Origin: Paratinospora sagittata
Lineage: Eukaryota; Streptophyta; Magnoliopsida; Ranunculales; Menispermaceae
Length of the DNA stretch: 64,000 nt
NCBI GenBank assembly: GCA_035771175.1
Contig: CM069593.1
Location: forward strand, 35,662,741 to 35,726,740
Reading direction: 5' to 3'
Position numbers and translations under genes: made by a program. This document shows, one piece after another, positions 1-12,800 of this stretch (position 1 is its first letter; every line of letters begins with the position of its first letter). Under the pieces are notes generated by a model. The model was not told where the DNA came from, made no database searches, and was given only the letters and a program-made list of their open reading frames with translations.

Positions 1-841
1 AGGGATTGGCCTTTAGGAAGGACAACTAATTCAATTTCGAGAAATCTCTCTTGAAGAAAGAAAATCTTTTGCTTGTTTGATTTATTTTTTCATGCTTCGA
101 CAAACAAATATACATAAACTAGTCTTCATATTACTCAACCCTTCATTACATTCCTTCATTGTCTTCATGGAATATTATTTCCTAGCAATTACATAAAAGT
201 CATCTAGATTAAGGACCCTTTAAATTACTTTAGGTTCATTAAATACTTGATGTTTGAATGCAGTAGACTAGACCACTTGTTTGAGAAATTTCCTTTCAAG
301 AAATGGGAGATTAAGCATGCTTGGTGCCTAGTGGTAGCTTGTTGGAGGCTATCACTTACCCTATGTCCATTCTTGTATTTGTAGAATTCAAATTATCTTT
401 TCCTATTATCTATTCTCTAATTAAATTAGAATTAAGAAACCTACTATGATGAGATTACATGTGGCTTATTTTTTACTATAATTCCTGTGAAGGGAGATTC
501 TTGATTGAATAGGTTGTTATTTGGTCAATCTTAACAAACTATGTGGGTTGAATTGACGTCTCCCTCTTCCTCATGGTTTGACAAATACAAATTTCGTTAT
601 CCCTGAAATTCCTCTCTTCTATTGTTTGAGGTAGTATTGTATGTCCTTGTAAAGTGCTTTGAAGCATTACTGATATTTAAAAGTGGTAGATCAAGTTTTC
701 TAGTTGTGTTTGGTATCAATTTCTTCGGTTTTTTTATGGAATTTGGCTTCTTGTATAACATTTATGTTTCTACCCTTGAAATATTCAAGTAATCCTGTAT
801 TCTACATTTATTGATGTGGCAAAATGTACACTGGGAAACAG
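1..841 (+). other. DnaJ gene intron sequence upstream of first recognised exon
   Basis: AT-rich sequence with no coding exon that I can support. Upstream DnaJ exons should lie to the left of the window or be too short to recognise here. Nothing else is visible. Confidence 0.5.
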
Positions 842-3800
842 TTCTTCAAAGACTTCTTCAGACAAAAAGGATTTGGAGGACAAGATGTCAAGGTTCTAAT
901 CTACCCATATTTGTTGAGAGGTTTCTATGAGCTTGTTGCCAATTTTTTTTATCTTACTTGTCATTTACTTATTTCGATCTCCATAGGTTAGTCTTGAGTT
1001 ATCTTTCATGGAAGCTGTCCAGGGATGCTCCAAAACTGTGACTGTTCAAACTGCTTTACCTTGTGAAGCTTGTGGTATGAGGATTGCCTCTTTACTTGTA
1101 GAAGTTTAGGTTCCATTTGGTTTGTGATTTAATTACAGTTTTCTGCATCCCAAATAGTAAGAACGCAAAAAGTGTGTTTCTTTGTTCAAATCTGAAAACA
1201 GTTTTATAAGAGTTTACTTAAAGAACAGCTTGTTTTCTGAAAATGATTAAAAGTTTTTTGAATTTTCATTTTTGGATTGCATCCCTGTTTTCAAATCACA
1301 AACCAAATGCAGCCTTACTTTTCAGAAAAGTTTTTTTTAAATTCATTACTTTATTTTATTTATATTATGCGATTGTGTACAAGATTGTCCTATCTTTTTT
1401 TGTTAACACTTAATAGTTTTGCGGAACCATCTTTGTAGGTGGATCAGGTGTTCCTCCTGGAGTCCGGCCTGAAACTTGTAAGGCTTGTAGAGGTTCTGGA
1501 ATGGTCAGCTCTCTATAAACATAATCTTTTTGTTGACTTACATTTTTTGTTCACAATTAATAAATTGTTGTTTTACCAAATTTGCAGATTTTTATGCAGA
1601 GGGGTCCTTTTAGGTTGCAGTCCACCTGTACTCAGTGTGGTGGAACTGGAAAAACTGTTACGGTATAACATCATTAATTTACCATATCAATAGCATTTGG
1701 CATACATTGAAAATAACTTGCTCTTTTTGTGTAGGCGTGTCATAAACCTTGTCACTAGACAAACTTATGTAGGCATTTATGGTGTTTTGTCTTCATATTC
1801 TCTTCATGATAATTGTGCTTTAACTGAACTTTCACAATATAGGTGTGATCTATGGTTGCTTGTTTAGTTATGTCAAAGAAAATGAGATTGTTTTGCAATA
1901 GGATATAATGGCGAATGGTTCTTTATAAATATTCATTAGATTATAGTTTATGCTTCATCTATTGCCAGGCACTATGTTTTGGTGCTAGCTTTTCCAGTGG
2001 AAATGCATGATTGTCATTACAATTGATGCTGTAAATATTGGAATCTCATTCAGTTGGGTTAGAATATATACTTAAAATGTGGAATGGTGAAATTAATAAT
2101 ACTTTGTCCAGTCTTAAACATCTAAGATACAGATTGCTAACTGTTTTATTGCTCATCTCTTATGAATTTGTTTGTATAAAAAGCACAAACAGATGGGGAC
2201 TGGAAAATCTGTCCAAAAATCTCTATAGGAAAGTATCTTCTCTCACCTAAAACTGAAGTTCTTCCATCAGCTACAAATTTTAGGGAGAAGATCCCCATAG
2301 CTGGTGCTGGTTACATGCTTAGATTGTCAAGTTAACAAGCACCATGGTCTCATCAAAAGTCTTGGTTAAATTTTTTTTTTCTTTGGATTGCGTTGATGGT
2401 CAAGTTATCTATTGTTACTTGTTATGGGGTTACATTATCTATAGTTGTAAAACCATCCACTGTTTCTTTTAAGGTTCTCAAACAAGAATATAGTTGTAGG
2501 AGCTAGGGGTGTAAGCAAACTTGACCACCTGACCCGACCGGACCAAACCCAACCATTCTAGAATGGGTTGGGTTGGGTTTACGTTATAGGTCAGGTTGGT
2601 TGGGTCGTTTTTAATAAACCCGACCTACTTGAGTTAGGTTTCGGGTTTCGACCCAACTTTAAAATTATGGCCATTTGGGGCTTCTAAGTTAACTTAGTTA
2701 AGAATGCCCCCCTACACACCCTTAGATTGTGGTTGAAGAGTTGACTCTTGATTGAATGGAGTTGGGGGGTGAAGAGGATGCATTTATAGAGGGGGAGTGA
2801 CTTCTTTCATTCTCTCTTCTTCTTCTTTTTGTCCAATGTGGGACTAACTGAAAAGGCTTCCTCCTCCAACTCTAGCAATTTGTGATTTATGATATTCATA
2901 GATTGACGATTATGGTTTATGATATGCATAGATAATAGCATATATAATGTAATTAGTTATTTATTTCAGTTTTTGGGTAACCTAGCTATGTTCTTCAATT
3001 ACAAATAAACCATAGGTGGTGCATTTGTAACATGGGGAGATGCATCTAATTACAAGCTGGGTAGTATTTATAATTTTCCTATGAAAATGTATTTATATAA
3101 TTTTGTAGTTTAAAAAGTTGATTATTAATTACTCTATTAATAATGCATTTAACTATAAGTGAAGAATGTTTTGTGCACCACTTATATTTATCAAAGAAGG
3201 TCTACTTAAGTAATGAACAGTCAGATGTGAACATTTTATTATAAACTAACTAAGAATAAAATTCAAACTAAATAAAAAAGAAGAAATGCATACATCTTAG
3301 AGATGATGTTTTAAAAGTTAGATTGCATATTCTCAGAAATTATTGTCCATATTTCGTATAACTAGTTATATAACTCCAAAAATAATGTAATGAATTAAAG
3401 CGTTGTTACATTAATATATATACTTGATTGGGTTTAAATTCAAACATGAAAATAAATCCTCCATTGGTGATGGGGAGCTTATCACTTAGAAAATCTTCTT
3501 ATTTCTCATCTCTTAACTATTATATCATTGAAAACTGTCACATTTGAAATTATTATATCATCTCTAATTATATCTTTATTATTATATCATGCTAGCATGC
3601 ATGCATACATACATACATACATACATATATAAGTTACTCAAAAATTAATTTTAATTTTCTCCATTACTAGTTATATAAACCCAAAGTTAAGGTAATGAAT
3701 TAAAGTGTTATGTTGTTACATTTATATGTATACTTGATAGAGTTTGAGTTCAAACATGAAAATAAATCTTCTAATTAGTGATGGGGAGCTTAAAACCTAA

Positions 3801-6800
3801 AAATTTCTTTCATTTCTCATATCTTGATTATTATATCTTTGGAAATTACTTGATTTTATATTATTTTATCATCTTCAATTATTACATCGAAGGTTTAAAA
3901 AAGCGTGAGGTGTAATTGAGGCGGTTTGCGTTCATGAGGCGAGGTGTAAGCCTCGAGGCGCTATGAGGCCTAAGCCTCACATATTTTTTAAAAAAAAAAC
4001 GAAAGATAGTATATATGTATTTATGGTATAATCGTAAAATTTGTACAAAGAAAAACAGTAACAACATCTCCCTATATGGATACAATATTACCCCATCCTC
4101 AAAGCCACTCCCCTGGAGGATAACCCCTAGACAATGGACTATTTGCAATCTAAAAAAATGCTAGCATTTGAGATTTCTCCCATACACTAGCTGCTGGGCA
4201 AAACTCATCGTGAAAGACTATTGTTTCTCTCTTTCCAAAGAGGCCAACCGCCAAACATGCCACCCTCCAGTGATCTTGCCACAGGGGCTAAATAGAGTTC
4301 ATAAAAGAAAAAATATCAATGAACTCCTCCATAAAGTCTCCACACATGACCGGGAAGTGATAACACTGTCGAGCCCACACCTCCCTAGTTAAAAGACACT
4401 GCCAACAAATGTGCCTTACATACTCAACGGCAAGCAATTCGATTTCTATAGCAGTAGATCCCATGGATAAAGATCCAGATCAGGTTATAAGAGTAGCGAT
4501 CAATTTGAATTCTTTTTTCTTCGAATATTTCATGTAAGAAGAATGTATAACAAAAAAATCCTTTTGAAAAAAGAATATCCAATTTTTCCCTAGGAATACT
4601 TTCTGCAATTCACAATTTCATACGTGGCAATTCTCCCAAGAATCCGCATGAATTGGATTTTTTGAGGAACATATCGAGAGAGAAGCGAGCATTAGCTCTC
4701 CTTGAAAAGGAGGGATCCAGCCACACCTCCAATCACCAAACCCTTTTTTGAGAAGAACATAATCAAGAAAGAGCCAATTAACCGAGTCATAGGCCTTAGC
4801 GAAGTCGATTTTCAGTACAAGTTCTTTCCTCCCATTGCTGCGGTAATCCTCAACAACTTCGTTGGCAATGACAATGGCTTCCGTAATGTGTCTTCCTTGT
4901 ACGAAGGCCATTTGAGTTTCCGATACTGTGGTGAATAACTTCCTTTAATCTTCTCGCCAAAATCTTGGCAATTATCTTGTAGAGGCTTGTAGTTAGACTG
5001 ATAGGTTGAAAGTCAGTGACCCTTTTGGAGTTGGATTTCTTCGAAATAAGGCTTATATACGTCTCATTGACGTTCCCGTTGACCACACTTGTCCTATGAA
5101 ACTCCTCCATGACTTTGACCAGGTCATTACGTAACATTTGCCAGTTCTTTTGAAAGAAAAGCATTGTGAAACCGTCAGGGCCCGGGGCCTTCTCAACTTC
5201 ATAGCTGAAGACTGCATCCTTGATTTCGTCAACCTCAAATGGTCTTTCCAGCCACACTTTATGCTCCTCAGATAATGGTCTCTAATCAATACCCTCAAGA
5301 CCCCATGACTCACCTTCAACAACACTATAGAAGGAGTGAACGTGACTTATGATTTCCTGGGAAATCTCCACATTCCTTCAATAAGATTCCCATTTGAATC
5401 TTCCAGCTTATTGATGCAGGCCTTTGCACGCCTTAAGCTCAACGTCCTGTGGAAAAACTTGGAATTCATGTCCCCCTCCTTGGTCCATTTTAGCTTGGCC
5501 TTTTGTCTTGCAACCCTTTCCAATCTACAGTCAATGCCTTGGATTTCTGCAAGCTGCTGATTCCTTTGGGACTAAAGGGCTGATGACCACTGCACCTTGC
5601 CCATCCGCCCATCCAAGTTTTTCAAAGAGCTGAGTAAATTGCTTCTACAAGACCTGTCCCTATCAGCATTGCTCTTGCTCCATTCCTTAAGTTTATCCTT
5701 AATGAACTTCAACTTCTGTTGGAATTTGAAACCTTCCCAAGCAACAACAGTGCATTGCCCTCACCAAACCTCCAACAACTTTTACCAAGACCTGGGTTTC
5801 CAAACTAGATGTGCTCAAAACGAAAAGGAGTGGGCCCCCAAGATCCAAGATCAATATTCATTGTTAAAGGCCAATGATCAGAAACCATACAGATATCCAC
5901 TTCCTGCTTAGAGATAGGATAAAGCTGATCCCATCGTGCCGCCATCATGAATCTGTCCAGTCTGCAGCAGGTTGACTGATCCCTTCCATTTGTCCAAGTG
6001 AAGTCATGATTGAGCAACGGAGGATTATGCAATTGTTGCTCATCAATCAAGGAATCGAACTCCCTCATATCACTAATGAAGACAAATCCATTAGACTTAT
6101 CATTCGAGCTCCTAATAACATTAAAATCTCCTGCCAGACCCCAACACGGGCTGCAAAGAGACCCCAGTCCTGATAATTCATCCCAGAACAGAGGCCTGTC
6201 ACTAAGGCTGCATGGTCCGTACACCCTAGTAAACCACCATTCCGGCCTGTCCCCATCCTTCAATTGGATAGAAATTGAGAAGTTTCCAATGATGTAGTCG
6301 AGCACTTCAATCTTCCTCACGTCCCATGCAACCAGTAAACCACCTGCTGTCTTGATAGGAGGCATAAAGATCCAGTCCAGGAACGTAGATTGCCATACAA
6401 CTCCCATCAAGGATCTGTCCATTTCAGTTCTTTTAACCTCCTGAAGCAGAATCATGTCCGGCTTAAAAGAGCCAATCATTTGCTTAATGGCTCTCTGCTT
6501 TGATTTGGAGCCACAACTCCAAACGTTCCATGAAATCATCTTCATAAGAACCATGCCACCCAACCACCACCACAACACATCATGGTCTTGCAGCGAGCAC
6601 AAAGTGACCCCTGGCCACAGGTTTTGGTGCCATGAGAGACTTCAGGGGAACAAGTCTGACATCCATCTTCTTTAGAAACCTTGCAATCTCAACATAAGTC
6701 GACATGTACTTCCGACTCTTCGAAGCCTTCGAACATTCAGCATGAACATCACTTCGAACTGTCGTTGATCATCTCCAGTTGATCCTAGTCACCTCCTCCC

Positions 6801-9800
6801 TCAGGGTATGTGAATTGGAGAGAGAATGTTATTTTCCGGTGAATGATTATTATCATTATTGATTATAACCAAAGAACGTACCTTATGGTCGTTGAGTCTC
6901 CATTCGTGCTTCCATTGCCTCCTCATCTTCGACTTCATCTGCCCAGCGCTTCACTCTTCTTTCTCCTGCAACCATCGCTTGGTTCTTGGACGAGTTGTCT
7001 TCAAGGCTGCTGTCGTCATCGATGATTGTCTCCAACACCTTTTCATCATTAGTGCTAAGAGCCTCCACTCAATATGTCTCCGACGATGGCCAGCCCTCTA
7101 GCTTCCAGCGGTCAGTCCTCCTATAAGCTCGTAGAGATCCTCTTCCATTCTTCGTAGATCATATTTTATAAACCTTGAGGGTGGGCTTCCTTATTTGAAC
7201 TTGGGAGCATCACTGAGTTTATCTCTCGGGCTGGGCCTTCATTTAAAGTCTTCGCTCCTGGACTCAATCCCGAAATAGATCTCGGCCTGTCTTTAGTAAC
7301 ATGGGCCTGTTTCTCTTTGGCATTCTTCTTGGATGGGCTTTGACCATCCTGGCCCACTGGTACTACACCCCAGCCGAGTGTAGATCTTTGTTTTGGGCCC
7401 AGCCAATTGGCCCACCCCCTAAATTTGGGTATATTATAGAAGGAAAAAGAAAACGACGTCACGTGCTGAGCCTAAGAAGAGTCGTGTGAAACATGACAGT
7501 TGGAAATTGGAGGGCTTGCCTTCAACTGCAACAGACCAGGAGGACCCTTCAAGTTCAGATCGGGATCGTGTGACTGACTCATTGTTGGTGGATGAGAGCA
7601 GCTGCGAGGAGAGGGATCAGTTGGAGATGCCGACGGACCCTCAAGCTTTAAGGAGATGCTGAGCAGACATGATCGAGGAAGATGAAATCAATGAACCTGA
7701 GGCATCTAGAGCTCCTGTTAAGGTACGATCTCTAATTTTGACTAATTGTGGTTCACATATGCTCTCTCCCTCCCCCAAACCTTCCCACCTCTACCAATCA
7801 CATCTTCCTACACCCAAATCTGGCAATCCCATGGCATTACAAGCAACCAAGGGGCAGCTTGGTAAAATGGCTTGAGACAGAATTATGGAAGAGAAATATT
7901 TCTCCACATACACTGAGATTGCCAGATTTCTGGAGACAATGGACATCAGACTACTTCAGGTGGCAAAGAACACTTGAATCCAAGTTGGCAGATTTGTTCA
8001 CAACAATATATCATCATAAGCTCTGGTGAAGAAGGTGGGCTGGGGTATGTTTAGTTTCATCATGAAGATCTTATCTTGGAATATAAGGGGTTGTGGTTCG
8101 AAAGCAAAACAAAGGGATATCAAGAAGGTGTTAGGCTCTTCAAAACCAGACATAGCCATCTTGCAGGAGGTGAAAAGAATGGAGGTTGACAGGTTGACAA
8201 TTAAGGCTCTGTGGCAGTCAAGATTCATGGACTGGTGTCTCCTTCCTGCTGACAGCACGACTGGGGACATTTTAATTTTTTGGATTCTAGGAAAGTGGAG
8301 ATAATGGAAACAATATATGGGGACTGTTAAAATAATAAAAGACACAAAGATATAACGTAGTTCGGCTTTATGGCCTACATCCACGGGAGAAGAGAAAGGA
8401 TCTTTATTCTTGTGTAATGTCTTAATGGAGGGACTCCATATATATAGACATACAGGGCTATGTACTTATGGCTACATTTATAATTTTAGTAACTGCTATA
8501 TTCCTTAAAGGAAATAAATCCTTAAGGAAATAATTCTGTACAGGAAACATATCTATCAACAATAGGAAACAAATCTCAACACTCCCCCTCAAGCTGGTGA
8601 ATAAAGGTTTACCATTCCCAGCTTGGACACATTCGCTTGAAATGCAGTATGATTTAACCCTTTAGTGAGCATATCGGCGAGCTGATTATTGGTAGACATA
8701 TATGGAGTACAGATCAACCTACTATCAAGCTTCTCTTTAATAAAGTGTCTATCAATCTCTATATGCTTGGTTCGATCATGTTGAACTGGGTTATGGGCAA
8801 TGCTAATTGCAGATTTATTGTCACAATAGAGTCTCATAGGGCCATCCCAGTGTATTTTCAAATCTGTTAAAATTATCTGCAACCATAATAACTCACAAAC
8901 CCCTTGTGCCATTGCTCGGAATTCTGCTTCAGCACTAGATCTGGCCACTACATTCTGTTTTTTACTTCGCCATGTCACCAAATTCCCACCAAGAAACGTA
9001 CAATATCCAGTAGTTGATCTTCTATCAACTACTGAACCAGCATAGTCTGAATCAGTATATGCTTCAAGAACCATTCCTGTGTGTCGTTTAAATAAGATAC
9101 CCTGTCCTGGAGTCCCTTTAAGATACTGTAGAACGCGATTAGCCGCTTGCAAATGAATATCTTTAGGATTGTGCATGAACTGACTTATTACACTCACTGC
9201 ATATGCAATATCAGGTCTTGTGTGAGAGAGATAGATGAGTCTTCCTACTAGTCTTTGATACGTCTCTTTATTAACAGTCGGCGCTTCTTCAGCTTCTCCA
9301 AGCTTGTGATTAAGATCAATAGGAGTATTCATTGGTTTGCATGCTAGTTTTCCTGTTTCTTTAAGAAGGTCTGTAATGTACTTCTGTTGAGAGATAAAGA
9401 TTCCATGTTTAGAGTGTGCCACTTCAATCCCTAGGAAGTATTTCAATCTCCCTAATTCCTTGATCTCAAATTCTTCGGTCAAACACCGCTTCAAGTTTTG
9501 TCTCTCGTTCTCATTGTTTCCTGTCATGATGATGTCATCAACATACACTAATAGAGCTGTAACTCCCCCTGAAGTCGAGTGCTTAATAAACAAAGTGTGA
9601 TCTCCTTGGCTTTGTTTATATCCCATACTTGTCATTACTTTGGCAAACCGACCAAACCATGCCCTCGGAGATTGCTTAAGTCCATACAGGGCCTTTTTTA
9701 ATTTGCACACTTTATCTGTGGTGCCAAATCCTGGAGGTACTTCCATATAGATTTCTTCCTCTAAATCCCCATGTAAAAATGCGTTTTTTACATCAAATTG

Positions 9801-12800
9801 TTGCAGATCCCAGTCATAATTAGCTGCCAATGACAAGAGAAGTCTCACAGTATTCATTTTTGCAACTGGAGCAAATGTCTCTTGATAGTCCACACCATAT
9901 GTCTGAGTATATCCTTTGGCTACCAATCTTGCCTTGTAGCGCTCTAGTGACCCATCTGCTTTGTATTTTACTGTATAAACCCATTTGCATCCAACAGGTT
10001 TCTTTCCTGGAGGTAAGTCTACCAACTCCCATGTTGTATTTTTCTCCAGGGCTTCCATTTCCACATTCATAGCTTGTTTCCAATTTGTATTAGATAAAGC
10101 CTCGGATAATGACGTAGGAGTCTGGATATTATTTAGGCTGGTAAGGAAACTCTTATGGGTTTGTGAGAACTTCTCAAAGGATACAACATGAGATAATGGA
10201 TACAAGGGATGTTTAGTGCATTCCCTTGTTCCCTTTCTAATGGCAATGGGAAGGTCATTGTCAGGTTCAGAGGCTAAAAGATCATTGTTAGTTTCAGGAA
10301 CTAATGAAATTTGTAAGGAGGGTTCAGGGTTTGTTACCTCATTCTCAGGGATTGGTTCAGATTCTTGAGCTTGCATCGGTTCAGGAGCTGCGGCTTTATT
10401 CCTTGAGTACACTCGTCCAGTCATCCGATCCTTAGGTTCGTCATTGGGTACAGGGGTTGAGGGAGATTCAGGTTTGGTTTGTTGGAGAGTAAAGGGATCA
10501 AAAAGGTCAAAAGGGTTATCAATGGAGTCCCGATCCTTATCTTCCATGATGACATTCTCCCCCGGAGGAGAAGGAGCGGTAAAATAGGGCTCAGGTTCAT
10601 AGAAAGTGACATCGGCTGAGACAAAGAATTTCTTTGATGGCGGATGATAGCATTTATATCCCTTTTGAGTGGAAGAGTATCCGACAAAAACACACTTAAG
10701 AGCTCTAGGGTCCAACTTTCCCCTGTTGGGTTGGTGAACATGGACAAATGAAACACACCCGAATATTTTAGGTATAAGATTATTGGAGATTTTAAGCTTA
10801 GGATAAAATTGACGTAGCTTTTCCATAGGACTTTTGAAATCAAGGGTCCGGGATGGTAGACGGTTAATAAGATGTGTTGCAGTAAGGACAGCTTCCCCCC
10901 AATAGGACTTAGGCATATTATGCTGAAATAAAAAGGCTCGGGTTGTATCAAGTAGGTGACCGTTTTTTCTTTCAGCAACTCCATTTTGTTGTGGAGTGTG
11001 AACACAGGATGATTCATGAATGATCCCCTCAGTTTGGAAGTAATTGGTCAATGTTTGATTAAAATAGTCTCGAGCATTGTCAGATCGAAATCTCTTGATT
11101 TTAGCACCAAACTGGGTATGTATCATGTTATGGAAGGTAGGGAGAATAAAGCTCACATCGGATTTTTGTTTTAATAAGAATATCCACGAGACTCTAGTAC
11201 AATCATCAATGAATGACACAAACCATCGCGCTCCAGAAACATTAGGGATTGGAGAAGGACCCCAAATATCACTATGAATGAGATCAAAAGGATCTGAACT
11301 TCTGTCATTGCTAAGTGGAAAAGATATACGTTTGTGTTTCGCAAGTTCACACACTTCACAATGAAAATCTTCAACATTCAGAGATTTAAACAAAAAAGGA
11401 AACATGATTTTAAGAGATTGAAAAGAAGGATGGCCAAGGCGGCGATGATGGAGCCATAGCTTTTCTTTATTGGAAAGTTTGTGCTCAGAGAGAAATGAAG
11501 TGGAACTCTTGATAGGATGTACTGGTGTCTCAAGGTAATACAACCCGTCCTGTTCCTTAGCATGTCCAATCATCGTCCCCAAGTCCTGGTCCTGAAATGC
11601 ACAGTAAGTAGGGAAGAAGGTCACATTACAACTCAGATCATGGGTCAATTTTTTAATAGAGATAAGATTGGTAGATAGTTTAGGAACATGAAGAACATTT
11701 ATGAGTGTAAGGGTGGGGCTGATGTGAACATCACCTATACCAGCAACTGTGGTTAATGATCCATCAGCTGTGGCTATTTTCCGACTACTAGGACATGGGT
11801 TGTAAGTATGAAATATATTGGGAGAATTGGTCATATGATCAGTAGCACCAGAATCTATAACCCAAGAGTTAGCAAAAGATTTATCCGAGACATTAAATCC
11901 AATAGAAATAGGAAAATTACCTGAATGGGCCAATGAACAGGTACCTGAGGGTTTGTCAAGAGTGCCAAGCAAAGATTTTAATCTTTCAATATCGTCTTGG
12001 CTGAATCCGTCTGTCACCGGGGAGGCTGCAATTGTTGGTTCAGTAGACAGATGTGCTTGACCACTGGTTTTCTGCTGTCCTCCGTTGTAACCCCAGTCTT
12101 TACTGGAAGTTGAAGGCTTGCCATGAAGTTTCCAACACTTCTCCCTTGTATGTCTAGTCTTCTGACAATAAGTGCACCTTAGATTGTCCCTATTGTCTCG
12201 ATTTGGGACCTTTGATGATTCAGCGCGCGGAGTGTGTGTCCTCTGATCATTTCCCCGATTGGCGATCATAGCTGAGCCTTCCAACTTCTGAGGTGTGAGC
12301 ATAACATTTCTTCTGCTTTCTTCAGTCCGGATAGCAGAGATAGTCTCATTCAGAGTTAGTAACTCTTTGCTGAGAATTTGAACTCTTACTTGATCAAACT
12401 CTGCATTGAGTCCAGCCAAGAAGTCATAGACTCGATCCTTCTCAATATAGTTTTTTAAAATTACAGCATCTGCAGGGCATTTAGTCTCAATACACCTATA
12501 ATGGTCAAGTTCTTGCCAGAGATTTTTCAAAACATTGGCATATTCAGTGACTGTCATGTTGCCTTGTTTTGTTGTTCCAACTTTCACTTTGATTTCATAC
12601 ACTTGGGCTGCATCATGGGCCTTAGAGTATGTCTGATGAACGACATCCCAAATGTCTTTGGCAGTAGTTAGAAACATGCATGTATCGCTAATATTTGGCG
12701 CCATTGAATTCCATAGCCATGCCATTATAGAAGCATCTTCGTTATCCCACGCTCTAAACTTAGGATCTCCGGGTGTAGGTCCAGTGCCCAGAAGATGACT

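Larger units (their letters stand above)
4150..7460 (-). mobile_element. LINE (plant L1 type) remnant, minus strand
   Basis: Reading on the minus strand from about 7460, there is an upstream leader region, an endonuclease domain (6602-5805), a linker, the N-terminal half of a reverse transcriptase (5257-4618), a ~170-bp stretch that does not look like LINE (4615-4440), and a C-terminal tail (4435-4150) whose degraded reading resembles the zinc-finger end of plant LINE proteins. The part of the reverse transcriptase with the FADD catalytic motif is missing. Stop codons and frame changes make it non-functional. Confidence 0.75.

Noticed and set aside
10421..11017. 198-codon minus-strand frame within the copia element
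   Set aside because: A shadow of the polyprotein in another frame; no motif of its own.
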